Part shown: piece by piece, positions 1 to 10,665 of the stretch | Numbering within the stretch: position 1 is the stretch's first letter | How the letters are laid out: each line of letters begins with the position of its first letter | NCBI RefSeq assembly: GCF_016920785.2 | Contig: NW_024609846.1 | Coordinates: 82,965,816 to 83,029,815, forward strand | DNA length: 64,000 bases | Direction of reading: 5' to 3' | Origin: Ixodes scapularis | Lineage: Eukaryota > Arthropoda > Arachnida > Ixodida > Ixodidae | Notes under the pieces: model-generated | Database searches by the model: none | What the model was told of the DNA's origin: nothing | Seen by the model: the letters and a program-made list of their open reading frames with translations, nothing else | Position numbers and translations under genes: made by a program

Positions 1-761
1 AAAGAAACCTCTTCTACCATTCAACTCTGCACATTCCAAGCTTGTAAAAAGAGGTATAATGAGGTCATGCCTTAAGAACTCTATCAGCAAGTCATGCTTA
101 CATTCAATGCAGACGAGCTTCGACGTACAAGTATCAAGGCTAAGGTCCGCTGGATATCCTCTACCCATATTGACGTCGGTAACCGAGGTTCTCCTCAGAG
201 AAATCAAGCTCGGTAGCGCCGCAAAAATACCCAGAGACAGGACAACCAGACCGGTAGTTGTGCCATATATGCATAATCTATCTCATGGTCTAAAGAAAAT
301 AGCCAGCAGGGCAAATGTGAATGTAGTGTTTTCAGCACCACACAAACTTCACAGCCCCTGCAAAAAAGTAAACACCTCGTCAATCAGCACCGTCAGCTGC
401 GCAAAGAAACACAGATCCAACTTTGTTCCGTGTGTAGAAGGGGTAGTCTATTCGTTTCCCCCTTTCCTGTGGAAAAGAGTTCATTGGACAGACGGGGCGG
501 TGTTTAAACGACCGCCTGCGAGAGCACAACAACATGGCCAATGCCAACTCAGGTCACCTAGGTATTCACTGTAGGGATTGTGGCTGTTTTGCGCGACTGG
601 ACAACTGTGCTGTGTTAGGCAGGAGTAAAAACCAGCTCACCCGAGAAATTATAGAAGCGGAGAACATTGCAAGACGGGAAGCCCAGTGCGTTAGCACTCC
701 GTCCTTAGCTTTATCAGAGAAAGAACTGCAATATTTAGACAGAGTGTGTTTAAGACAGTAA
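1..761 (+). pseudogene. Penelope-like element, decayed 3' part with GIY-YIG endonuclease
   Basis: This is the C-terminal part of a Penelope-like retroelement protein: the linker after the reverse transcriptase plus the GIY-YIG endonuclease that nicks target DNA. The frame is already open at the window edge (about base 17). It aligns along its length with the intact copies at 10666-11619 and 11622-12575, for example the shared blocks VVPYMHNLSHGLKKI and SEKELQYLD. The frame breaks near 459-464, in a run of C residues where one base appears extra. The GIY-YIG core (FIGQTGRC) and the tail continue in the next frame to the TAA at 759-761. The copy is clearly older than the pair at 10-13 kb. It is non-functional, and its upstream RT lies outside the window. 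Confidence 0.85.
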
Positions 762-1543
762 GCCAGTATAACCACTGGTTTTGTTTGCATCTGATATTAT
801 TTAACAACTAATTTTTGTAACTCTTGGACTTTTTGCACCACTCAAACGTTTTCCTTTTCTTTTTCTTTCATCTTCTCCCCTTTGCCTTGTCTTTCCCCTT
901 TTCTTCCTTGGCAACCTATTCCCTGGAGGGTCGAAGAAGAGGAAGTCTGAAATACAAATCAGTTGATAGTTCAGCGCTGTGTGAGTGTATTTTTTTTTGT
1001 GTGTGTTTGGATTTTGAATAACTGTCTACGTGTGCGCTGGTTCGTAATGATGTCTTACCAGCTCGCCCAATCTGCAGTATTAAAAGGTACAACCGCTAGC
1101 CTGGGGTCCTTTACGTGCACCAAGTCGTTCGATGGCAGTGGCACAAATCCACCGCTGTACGTAGGAACTTTTACAGCTGTTCATTGATAACTTTCGGCGC
1201 TCACCGAACATACAAAAGGCTATCGTTGAACAAAGCCGTTTCTGCATATCTGTCTCTCGGGAAGCCTGAGGTTCGAACAGATATCACCACAACATTGATG
1301 CAATTGACTCTACACATAATTTGACGACAGTGACAACACTCTGTTTCCCGCGCTCAGGAGCCACGCATTTTCGCGAGAAATCTGGGTCCGGTCAAAAGGC
1401 CCCTTTCCAGCGCACTCTTAAGTATTTTTCCTTGTGCCACGAACACCACTCCCACAAAACTGCGCAAGGCCTATTTATCTTTTTAGGCAATATAAAGTTA
1501 CTGGACGCCTTGCGAGAATTTTGAACACGGCTTGCTGTCGTAC
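762..1543. other. no gene seen; short SINE-like fragment
   Basis: There is no convincing coding exon here on either strand. Bases about 1085-1130 resemble the segment at 18887-18917 (shared 'acaaccgctagcctg' and 'acgtgca'), so a fragment of the same tRNA-derived repeat family is likely. Next exons of the minus-strand channel gene would be expected here or further left, but none is recognisable. Confidence 0.4.
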
Positions 1544-1701
1544 CTGTTCGAGCGAGAAGATGTACTCGCCAGAAGGCTCTACCACAATGGCATGCTTCAT
1601 GCCGGCTGACGTGCTGTCCACGTCGTGAAAGCCGATATCCATTTCGTACGGATCCATGACGATGATCTCGTCGGGAATCCAATAGAAGAGCAGCTTGGCC
1701 T
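1544..1701 (-). CDS. DEG/ENaC-type channel, exon encoding a late extracellular segment
   Basis: Exon of an amiloride-sensitive (DEG/ENaC, pickpocket/ASIC-type) cation channel. On the minus strand it is bounded by an acceptor (TTTCACAG at about 1709-1702) and a consensus donor CAG|GTACG at 1544/1543. It encodes 52 residues including EMDIGFHDVDSTSAGMKHAI and EYIFSLEQ. In this family the segment 'I..HD......G....I.V' belongs to the extracellular beta-sheet region ahead of the second membrane helix. The first two bases complete a codon begun by the final C of the exon at 2909, so the two join in frame. The exon ends in phase 0. The remaining exons, including TM2, are not recognisable to the left. 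Confidence 0.72.
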
Positions 1702-2908
1702 CTGTGAAACGTGTCGTGAATATCACATACGCCATCCTCAAAACAATCGAGAACGTTCGTTCGTGTCGAAGCTGGTATGAGAAGAACTGGACAAGGAATA
1801 TTCTGAAGACCCCGAGTGGCAGCCATTGTTTTTGAGAGAGGCGCAGGTGCTTTACAACGCCCTGAAGACGCTAGGAAGGTCTCCTACCGAAACGTCGTTG
1901 CCACTCAGAACTTTCAGTAGCTTTAGGAGCTTTCTTTTTCTTTTTCTTTTTCTCTTTTTTTTTTTTTTCTTTTTTAACGTATTTCAATATTCAGCCAGAA
2001 CACCTACTACCCTTGTTGCCATTCTCGAAGACCATGATTGTGGTTAACTATAGCAACTGCTGATTTCTATACCCATTTGTTGGATCGCGTTTGCCCACTC
2101 CGCGAATGCGGCCACGGTCGGCCATCTTTTTCGTAGAGTTATTTTATCTCTAGCCACGACATAATAGTACGGTGGCGCAATCTACCGCCCGTTAGATAGG
2201 GTACACGTTTTCCACCCACGGCTGAAGGGCCGCCGGGCGACTTCGTGGAAACCTTGAGAACGAATACATTTTTTCACGGAACGTATTCCTACGCCTCAGG
2301 ATAGTTCCAAAACACTGAATACCTACCGATAGTAAGTTCTTGTCCTTTCGCGATCGGGGCGATTTGAACAGCGCGTCCCATATATGACGGCATAGTCGAT
2401 CATCCTCTGTCGCACTCACTCAGCTTCAAGAATCTGCCTCGTCGAGCGACTTCAATCAAGCACAAAATATCACCCACGGTACAGTGTACTGGACCCACGG
2501 CTATTTTTATGGCAGCCTGCCGCCACCAGCGCTGTCCGCCGTATTACCATTATGGCTGATGGCCACCCGTGGCCACATTCCTGTGCATAGCCAGAACTGG
2601 GCAAACGCGATCCAGCAAATAGTCATAGAGATCAGTGACAACACCCTTGTAACTTCGAAAGCTTTCAAATTTTTTGCAACTGCACGCACTTTTTTATCTT
2701 TATCTCGATAATGTAGTCATTTTGTACAGTACTAAGTCTTCCAAACTAACAAAAAAGTACATAAAACAAATTTTGTTGATTTAACTGTTTATGGTCAGGG
2801 ACACGTTGAGAACCCAATAAATGTTCCGCTTCCAGGGCGAGCATTCTATTCTTAATAACACTTCGTCGCGCTTGCAGCCGAAGCCCGGAGCCTGCTCGGA
2901 AAACTTAC
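1702..2908. other. intron of the DEG/ENaC-type gene; T-rich tract
   Basis: Intron between two in-phase exons on the minus strand, with donor C|GTAAGT at 2909/2908. It contains a T/C-rich stretch at about 1930-1975 and no recognisable transposon protein. Confidence 0.55.
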
Positions 2909-3015
2909 GGAATATCAGGGGATTCTGGTGGACGAACTTCATAAATTGCTCTTTTCTCCAGTCCATCGTGAAGCACATGTGCTTCGGTAGCTTCGAAAAT
3001 GAAAGCTGGACCGAT
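2909..3015 (-). CDS. DEG/ENaC-type channel, exon with the conserved C-F-T motif
   Basis: A 107-nt exon on the minus strand with acceptor TGCTTTCAG (ending at 3016) and a strong donor TTCC|GTAAGT. It encodes SVQLSFSKLPKHMCFTMDW followed by about 16 residues. The HMCFTMDW block matches the family's extracellular 'G.CYTFN'-type segment, whose cysteine is disulphide-bonded in solved ASICs (family knowledge). Its first base completes the codon left open at 3504, and its last base opens the codon finished at 1701. Exact phase agreement on both sides is the main evidence that these three exons belong to one gene. Confidence 0.75.
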
Positions 3016-3503
3016 CTGAAAGCAGGCAAAACAACGCCATTTCGGAACAAGTGAAAGGTACTCAATTAACAAAGCGATACTATTTAGAGACTGCTAAATT
3101 GTCGAATAATATACGTAAAGCGCGCAACCATTTTGTTCTCAGTATTTGTTGTTTAAGAAAATTTCTAAAGTATAGAAGCCCGTCTTTGAGACACGTCTTA
3201 GCATTCAAAACTTTCTCAACACCTTAATTAAGTGGCCAGGTTCTTAGTTATATATCACTGGGGATTCCAAGTTAGGTAATTATGTTTCGCTTGTGCTAAT
3301 TTCGTTATGCCGCCCTAAAGAAAGGGGTTCACATTAGAGGAACTGAGAGGACGAATGAACACTAATTTTCTTATAAGATTGAAATAAATATTCGTTATTG
3401 TTCAATAAAGACACAGTGCAAACGTATTTACAGCCACATCAATAACAAAGGCAAAATGCAAAATGAAATGTTGCAAATAAAAACAAACTCTTTGCGAAAG
3501 TAC

Positions 3504-3619
3504 GTCTCGACGAAATAGAAGGTCGGGTTGAGGAATCCAAACTGTATAACGTCTTCAGGTCGAACGGCCACGTCAACCAAATTGGGTTCTGTCTCCAGGA
3601 TCAGGAGGATCTTCTCCCG
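3504..3619 (-). CDS. DEG/ENaC-type channel, internal extracellular exon
   Basis: A 116-nt exon on the minus strand with acceptor TTTCAACAG directly before CGGGAG and donor GAGAC|GTACTT. It encodes 38 residues containing EKILLILETEPNLVDVAV and FGFLNPTFYFVE. It starts in phase 0 and ends in phase 2, which is what the next exon (3015-2909) needs. The TM1 exon at 7138-6962 ends in phase 2 and so cannot join this exon directly. At least one further exon must lie in 3620-6961, or the gene is broken there. Confidence 0.65.
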
Positions 3620-4501
3620 CTGTTGAAACAAAGAAGCCCGCATTCAACCACACACCAGACGGTCTCTATTGTAAAATCAAAAGTTTTCAGAAAACAAGAA
3701 TCCACTCTTTTAGTGCAGCAGTATTACAAGCGTACTACAACTTCACGTCACTATAGTCATATGTGGCAGGAGAGACGCGTATATTCGTGATAGATCTATA
3801 TGTTGTTGTTGTTGTTGTTGTTTTATTAGTAGAGTCTACTAGAAAAACGTTTGACCTATGCAAGGTAGCTCTTTAGGTAGCAACATGATCTGAGAATATT
3901 TATTCACGCTCCGAAAAAAAACTTTTAATTGACTCAATATCTTGACAAATAGGTGACCCAGAGTGAGAATTTAAAAAAAAATTGTTCTGCATGTTTTTTT
4001 TTTTCTTGTTTTTTTATGTTGCGTGTGACGACTCAATATGTGGTAAAGCCTCCTTTCTAGATGTCGCTGGTTGCAAAAGCAGCAAAAAACAGAAACCTTT
4101 ATGCACTCATGCAAGGGGTACTATTCTAAAAAGCCATGCTAAAGACATCATCCTGAGACACGAAAAAATAAAATATGGACAAGTTATATGTCGTGTTGGC
4201 TGTTATTCTGTTGTTTCCTGTCTGAGGGTTTAGATTCTGATGTTTTCCAACCAGCTCTCCTTCATACTTTCGTGTCTTGCTAAAGACATTTGGATTTATA
4301 AGTCACTCCTGCAGTTTATATGGTCAAATTACATAATCAGTAATATATGGGTAATTCATTTGGAACAGTATATGATTCTTGATGTTCGATCTCCTAATTT
4401 TATCGTACATAACACTTTGAGTCACGTACGTACATATAAAAATAAAAAGTTACAAACAAACGGTGATCAGTGAACACCCTTTTCTGGTATTAGGATCTTT
4501 G
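3620..4501. other. no gene seen; TTG microsatellite
   Basis: AT-rich and intronic to the channel gene if that gene is intact. It includes a TTG/GTT microsatellite at about 3801-3823 and no recognisable coding exon. A missing channel exon is expected somewhere between here and 6961. Confidence 0.4.
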
Positions 4502-4932
4502 TACAAGGTGTCATAAAAACAAATTTGCAGGTTCTTTTTTAACCACAAAAATAAACTAAGCATCACCTAACGCTCATTCTCCGCCCAAAGGTAGCGCTAG
4601 AGGTCACAACCAGATGCCAAAGTGTCAGCCCGAATGGGCACCTTATTCAAAAGTTTTAAGTAATTTTTTGAAAATTTTAATGGGAAAATGGAGCCCATTC
4701 TTGCACGTTTAAGCTTTCTGGTGCATAGAGTCCCATGTATGCGAAAACTCCGTTGGCCACCATTTTCCCATTGAAATTTTCAGAAAATCACTTCTAACTT
4801 TTGAATAAGGTGTCCGTTCGGGCTGAAACTTTGGCGTCTCGTTGTGACCTCTAGCGCTACTCTTGGGCGGAGAATGAGCATTCGGCAATGTCTAATTTAT
4901 TTTTGCGGTAAAATTTTTTTTGACACCCTGTA
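4502..4932. mobile_element. foldback MITE, Tc1/mariner-like ends
   Basis: The left end TACAAGGTGTCA and right end (reversed) TACAGGGTGTCA are matching terminal inverted repeats. The body is a long imperfect inverted repeat: the block around 4568-4700 (ctcattctccgccca, agcgctagaggtcacaa, aatgggaaaatgg) returns reversed at about 4755-4885. There is no coding capacity. The outermost bases form TA, as expected for mariner-type targets. The centre is about 4717. Confidence 0.8.
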
Positions 4933-6961
4933 GTTTCTAAACGAAATGGTGACGCATGCAAATGAGGCTTTGTTGAATTTGCTTACCCATCGAGTATCGC
5001 TGAAATTGCAAGCCGACTTGTACCGTTCGCAAAATATTCTTCTATTTACCCTGTAATTCGGAAAGGACAACTTTTGTTCTACTCGGTTGTCAGAGCTGGA
5101 CAGAGTGGGCCGTCCTTTCCAGGGTGCTTTAGACCAGGCTGTGGCCCCTCCTAGTCCAACACGTTAAAAACCTGCTCGGCAAAGAGTGGTAAACTACCGC
5201 AACTGAGCTCAGGACACGGAAGTAAAAAATAAATATTGTCTCTATTTCTCTTTCGGTTGTCGTGACTGAATTTTTTACACGTTCTTCTTTTAATTATTTC
5301 GTAATTGGTGCTTTTTTCATTTTAGGGCAAGTCTTATGATGTGTTGTAAAGCACAGAATTATACAGACCCCTTCAAATATTAGCCCAAAGTGTCGTGCGC
5401 AAAAGACACTCAGAAAATGGCAAGTATATCACTCGTCTACAGTCTCATTAAAGGAAGTATTATACCAGTTATAGACTTGCCAGCTTGTTGGTGTTTTTTT
5501 GCGCACAACATCTTTCAGTACTTTCAGATCGACCATTAGGTGGCGCAATCTTTTAAAACGTATATTATGCTACTCTTGAGAGTACAAATATAAAATATTT
5601 ATGGCGGTACTTCGACCGTACCGAACAAAATCGTGATACGTAGAGTGCGTTTTTGGTGGTCGCTAATTCTGGACTCAATCTTTTGTGGACTGGACCTCAT
5701 ACCGCGACTTCCAAACCAATGCGTAATGCGCCTGTATTGCAGCAAACTTATTTACTTAGATATTGTCAATGATTAGATGAGAACGGTTTGAAAGTATAGG
5801 TCACGGGCCGTCTACACAGCATCGTTGTTGTCCTCCGTAAGTTTTGGCACGCGCCCCTGCCAAACCACGACAGTATATTGTAACCACAGATGATTCTTTC
5901 ATCTTTCATCTTCTTCCTCTACGCTTAGAGACAGATACTGCTCGAGCCGCAACGCCATTGGTTGTTGCTATGGTGACACAATCGCTTACGCCAACCAATG
6001 AAATTGAGGGAGGGACACTGCGAGGGAGTCCTGCTGCGGCGGTGACACTATGGTATATTGTTCTTTCGGTCGTAATGCTTTTGCGTATCACTTTTGCATC
6101 TCGCTTTTGCGTCTCGCTCGTTCGCCTTACGTGTTTACCAGTTATCCTTTGACAGAAAAATAACCGTACGCTCAAACTTATAGCAGGTGTCATTTACGTG
6201 CCAGTTAAGCTATCAGATATATGGCCGGTACAGCTTAATTTTCTGCAACTTTCCCGTGTTCGTAGTGACGTCATCATGGCACCCGCGGAATTCTTTAAGT
6301 GCGTTTCAAATGTGGTTCTCGGTTCCCCACGAGTTTGCATTCTTTCCTAGTGAGAATGCATCAGAATATCGGGTTCTCTTGCGATAAATATTACAAACTA
6401 GAAATAATAAGAAAAAAGATAGATTTATAAAAAAAAGGGGGGGGGGGGAGAGAGGCGTGTAAAAGGAAATCCAAGCGCATGGACAGACAAGAGTTGTTGC
6501 TCTTGGCAATCCCCCCTTCTTTTGTTCCTCTTCCACCCTCCCTTTTCGACCTCCTATCACCGCGCTGGTTAGAAAACTAATGGCCTTCGTTCAATTATCT
6601 GGCCTATAAAACACTCTACAGATATACCCCCAGCCCTCCACGACGGTCATTCGTTCGTCCGCGTCACGTAACATCTGTTTACGCGGCAGCCTAGCAGCCG
6701 CGGCCCAGGTGCGCCGCCATTTTGTTGCTTATGCCGACAGTTATGGCTCTGAAATGCGACCTTTGGAGGTTTAGACACGAACAGGCTTTGACAATATGTC
6801 AGCTCGCTTTACCTCAAGGACGGCAGTCAGTGCCTCCTGTATTATAAATCTAATTTCACCAGGCACGTCAGCAAAATATTGTAACCGCTGGGAAAGCTGA
6901 TTTTGCTGAACGATGTGGTTTATTTACTGCATAGCTTATTGCCAGGCTCTGAACCATTTAC
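4933..6961. other. no gene seen; G-run
   Basis: Intronic to the channel gene on the minus strand if that gene is intact. Two short open frames overlap at 5844-6193 on opposite strands and resemble no family. A G homopolymer occurs at about 6436-6449. An exon linking the TM1 exon to the 3619 exon may be hidden here. Confidence 0.35.
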
Positions 6962-7138
6962 CAGTTGGTGACGCAGAAACTGATTCCCGGGTACTTGAGG
7001 GTCCCTTGCCCTTCCATCTTGACATCGACTGCAGTCGGGTAGGAAAGGTACTCCTCTGTGATGCGCGACGCCTGGTACAAGAACACACAGAGCAGCAGGA
7101 AGAAGGACGCGACCTTGAGGCACCGCCACAGGATCTGG
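6962..7138 (-). CDS. DEG/ENaC-type channel, first transmembrane exon
   Basis: A 177-nt exon on the minus strand with polypyrimidine acceptor TCTCCTTGCAG and donor AACTG|GTAAAT. It encodes WRCLKV, a hydrophobic helix (VASFFLLLCVFLYQASRI), then YLSYPTAVDVKMEG and YPGISFCVTN. A short basic cytosolic segment, TM1, and a 'YP.I..C..N' motif just outside the membrane form the diagnostic start of DEG/ENaC channels. Members are trimeric, sodium-selective, amiloride-sensitive channels of the plasma membrane gated by acid, peptides or mechanical force (family knowledge). The exon begins mid-codon, so a 5' exon with the start ATG lies at higher coordinates and was not found. Confidence 0.8.
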
Positions 7139-7689
7139 CTGCAAGGAGACAATTTCGCCCGAATTCAAGAATGCCACTTCACTTAATATAAGATCTGGTC
7201 TCTAATCGGATATTGTCACGGAAGACAAGTGAAGAAAGAACGAGTAGCTGATAAAACTAGATGTTTAATGCGGCGAACTTCTGCCAAAATAAAAGTACAA
7301 TAATGGACGTCGATGTCGGCGAGGCAGCGGGGTCTGGCGCTAGCGGAAAACTGACCTCTCGTGTAGCTTATAGCGGCTGTTTTTATATACGACCTGCGTT
7401 CATAAAGGTTTTTATTTGAAATACAAAGTAACTGACGAAAATGCACGGGAACCTTCTTGCAAAACAACGAAAAGTAAACTGCAAAACGGACAGCAGGATT
7501 TGAACCGAATTATCACGAGCGGGAGGCGCATGCACCGTCATCTCGGCGACACAAGGTCAATATATTAATAGAGAATGTTGATGGGAGAAGGAAGGTTTCT
7601 TTGTTCTTTTAATATTATTCAGGAGTGATTGCGTTCCTTATTCAAGTAGGAATGGGTCATAAAAATGAAAGGCGTTTACGATGTTCTGT
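7139..7689. other. no gene seen; weak tRNA-like fragment
   Basis: Upstream of the TM1 exon with no recognisable start exon. At 7496-7560 (minus) a B-box-like GGTTCAAATCC and an A-box-like GTCGCCGAGATGA are spaced as in a Pol III promoter, but no cloverleaf forms convincingly. Confidence 0.35.
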
Positions 7690-8708
7690 AACGCTGAATT
7701 AGAACGCAGCTCTTAAGGAGGAGGAGGGAAGGGTATGCCCCTCTTCCTTCCCCGCTAAATTTAGCGTGGAACTTTTACCTTCTTGACGTCACACGTGATG
7801 TCGTGTGCGACGTTACTTGTGTCGTCACATGTTACGTCACGAGGGTAAATTTAACGGAAATATTTTCCCGCCAAACTTAGCGAGAATATTGAGAATGTTA
7901 GACCCGTGTAACGTCACGTAACGTCATACGTCACGTGTTTTTTTATAATAACGTCAGACGTGACGTCACGCGTGACGTCACGAGAGTAACGTCGGAACGT
8001 CACCCTCGAGGCCCTCGTGAGGGTAACCCTCGTAACTCTTGTGAGGCTAATCCTCGTGGACCTCATGGGGGTAACCCTCGTGACCCTCGTAAGGGTAACC
8101 CTACAAACCCTCACGAGGGTAACCCTCGTGACGTCACGTGTAAAGTCCTTATGAAAAACGCCCCATAATGCAACGCGCGGTTACGCCGACACCGACGCCG
8201 ACGGTGACGCCGTTCAAGCCGGAAACGGGCGCCTAAGAGCTGCGCTCTAAAAATGAAAGATGTTTACAAATCTCTGTAATGTGAAATTAGAGCGCAGCTC
8301 TTGAGGAGGAGGAGGGTAGGGTTAGGGTACGGAGGGGAGGGTATGCCCGCCCTGCTTCTCATCGATACCCTCCCCTTCTTCTCCTACGTAGCCTACCATC
8401 CTCCTCCATACCCTCCCCTCCACCTCGTCTATACCCGCCCCTCCTCCCACAGTTTCCCCGCTAAATCTAGCTTTAAAATTGATGCCACGTGACCTTAACG
8501 CTAATCCAGTTTTTCTGCTAAATTCAGCGGGGAAAATGACGTCACATGACTTCGTGTGACGTCACCCAGGAACAAATTCAGTATTCTCCGCTAGATTTAG
8601 CGGAAAGATTGTCGTCACGTGATCTCAACACCAATTCAATTTCCCGCTAAATTTAGCGGGGCGGTTATGGCGACGGCGACGCTGCTATACGCGGAAACGG
8701 GCGCCTAA
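7690..8708. repeat. GC-rich palindromic repeat with CRE, E-box and CGCTAAATTTAGCG motifs
   Basis: A block built of short palindromes. TGACGTCA and CACGTG occur many times (7790-8000, 8120-8145, 8540-8570, 8610-8620). Variants of ACCCTCGTGAGGGT recur between 8005 and 8130. CCCGCTAAATTTAGCGGG or near copies occur at about 7755, 8460, 8520, 8600 and 8642-8659. The motif AGAGCTGCGCTCT, or its complement, borders segments at about 8236 and 8302. The same vocabulary returns at 12900-13150, so this is a dispersed family. It contains no believable gene. Confidence 0.75.
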
Positions 8709-9380
8709 AGGCCCGCCCACACTAGCGATAAACACGCGGTTCGCAAAACCCGTTGAGCGGAAAGATTTTCCTGCCGCAAAAAAAAATACCCCCTGTGCTT
8801 TTCCTCTTTTTTTTTTTTTTGCCGAATTGCTGGCATTGCATTGCATCAGCATTACTGGGACGGACGCGCCAATCAGAGGCGTCACATATAGTGACGTGGG
8901 ATGCCATGGCAATGCTTTGGAGCCAAAGTTGAGCCGCCGTGTAATGGCGAGCTAGCCAAGCTTCTTTTTGACATGAGCCCGGACAACGACACCAGGACCA
9001 TAGAGCGTTTTATTGAAACGGTACGCATGTACCCATTTCTATATCATAAAAAGCAGCCCGAGTTCAAGGATAAAGGTGCGAAGCTGAACCGATGAGCCAT
9101 CATCGGCGAGGATTCGGGCCTCACCGGTGAGTTTTTTTCGTGACCCCTGTTGTATGTTCATCGTCACTCGAGTTGTGTGAAGGACTCTCGTGCCGACTTC
9201 GTGATGTTAGCGCAGGGGTTCCCGAAGTGGGTTCCGAATCAACGTGTGCGCGAAGTCTCCTGCGCTGTCACGTAACTGCCGCGGCTGCGAAACGTTAGCT
9301 GGTGTGGTCTTCAGAATACGGGGCGCGTCTTGCCGTGCACGGTGTGCCGCGCGCGTTTTCTCGCAAGTGTGGACGGGCCT
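8709..9380 (+). mobile_element. PIF/Harbinger-like element, internally deleted
   Basis: Terminal inverted repeats: left AGGCCCGCCCACACTAGCG, right (reversed) AGGCCCGTCCACACTTGCG. The 3-bp target duplication TAA lies at 8706-8708 and 9381-9383, as expected for PIF/Harbinger. The empty site is visible nearby: 8219-8260 carries GGAAACGGGCGCCTAAGAGC uninterrupted, and the same sequence flanks this element once it is removed. The only coding remnant is a MADF fragment (8901-9095). No transposase is present. Confidence 0.85.
8901..9095 (+). pseudogene. MADF (Myb/SANT-like) domain fragment of the Harbinger-like element
   Basis: The 64-residue frame contains ERFIETVRMYPFLYHKKQPE and FKDKGAKLNR, matching the start of MADF DNA-binding domains ('LI..V..YP.LWD...P.YK....R...W'). 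PIF/Harbinger elements encode a second, Myb/MADF-type protein beside the transposase (family knowledge). The frame stops at TGA exactly where the family has a conserved tryptophan. Past the stop the frame continues sensibly (AIIGEDSGLT) to a splice-donor-like CACCG|GTGAGT at about 9125. This is therefore a nonsense-mutated first exon rather than a complete small gene. Confidence 0.7.
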
Positions 9381-9470
9381 TAAGAGCTGCGCTCTAAAAA
9401 CATGAAATGGGTGCCTGTGCCTATTTCGAACTGATTTTGAATGTGCCAGTGCCATATTTATACATATCAA

Positions 9471-9869
9471 TGGCTACGTTTACATGGATGCGACAACAGC
9501 GCTACGGATCCAGTTAGCGAATCGAATCCACTTCAAACACTAAGTTTACACGGATTCGGATCGACCAGTAGCGGCACCTCGTGTCGAAGGATCACAACGC
9601 AAACCTCGTGACCTTCAGACCGTTTCCGACGTGTCCGGTTTGCCTAGCGGCATGCTAAGCAAACCTCCCGTAATCCCTCTCTCGAACACTCGATTCGATC
9701 CGCTAGCGTGTACATGGAGAGTCTCGATTCGGATTGACCATCTCAAACCACCCCGTCCCAGCGGATCGGATCGGATCCGATCCGATCCGATCCGAGTTGT
9801 TTACATGGACCGATTCGATTCGTTAACTAGATCCGATGCGCTGCAGTCACAGCCATGTAAACGTAGCCA
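9471..9869. mobile_element. MITE with 17-bp terminal inverted repeats
   Basis: TGGCTACGTTTACATGG at 9471-9487 returns reversed at 9853-9869. If the ends are taken as GGCTACG...CGTAGCC, both flanks show AAT, a possible 3-bp duplication pointing to a PIF/Harbinger-type MITE. The interior carries palindromic GGATC/GATCC runs at about 9765-9800. No coding capacity is seen. Confidence 0.65.
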
Positions 9870-10304
9870 ATGATGTAGTCGAACGTGGTAGATGCAACGT
9901 GGGAAAAAAGAAAAAAAAAAGACACGTCTTTTTAAGTCTTAAGAAGCTAAGCATCGCAACGAGACTTCGGTTGCCTCTGAGGCTCCCAGCAGGTTCTTTT
10001 TCAAGTAAAAATAATGAAAGAGGCCGCGCGGGCAGCACCTTTCTTTGAAAGGCTCGCAACGGGTATGTATTTGCTTCTTTATTTAGAAATGAGACAACCT
10101 ATGCATTCCCATTTGCGTTTGAGGTGACAATATTTCGCTGGCGCTTCAAATTGAGACGTGCGGATGGAATTATAATCCGCACTAAGGCTCCCAGAGCACA
10201 TGTAGGTAAGATATTTGTTGATACCCCCGGCACGGCCCGGAAGACGACGGCTGCAATAGGTATTCCCCGTGCCATAAAATTCACGCTACTAGGCAAACTC
10301 AAGT
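9870..10304. other. no gene seen
   Basis: Between the MITE and the Penelope dimer. It contains A-rich runs and no recognisable coding or repeat signature. Confidence 0.3.
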
Positions 10305-10665
10305 CGAGAAACTCGAATCAAAATTAACTGTTGGGCTAGTTGGCTACACATTGTATAAAAATTCAAAAGCGCAAACACCAAGGAAAAGAAGAGGGGACAG
10401 GACAGAGCGCTTACTCCAACTGGAAGTTTAATGCATTCCCCGAGGAAGACATAAAAGAAGAATTAGCCATGTGAAAGTAAAAAAGAAGAGAAAAAAAAAA
10501 AGAAGAAAAATTATTATTATAGTTTATAGATGCATTAAAAAAAATTTTTTAAACTAAATCTGACCCCTTGACACAAGCGAAAAAAGAATGTAATAAAAAA
10601 ATTCAGAAGTATAAACAAAATCAGCAGGTCAAAGATAAGGTTAGAAAACATTAGAGTGACCCGCG

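Noticed and set aside
7496..7560. Second tRNA gene on the minus strand
   Set aside because: A- and B-box-like strings are present, but no acceptor, D or anticodon stems can be formed convincingly.
8000..8140. Telomere-like repeat (AACCCT/AGGGTT words)
   Set aside because: The words are part of an irregular ACCCTCGTGAGGGT palindrome series, not a regular TTAGG or TTAGGG array.
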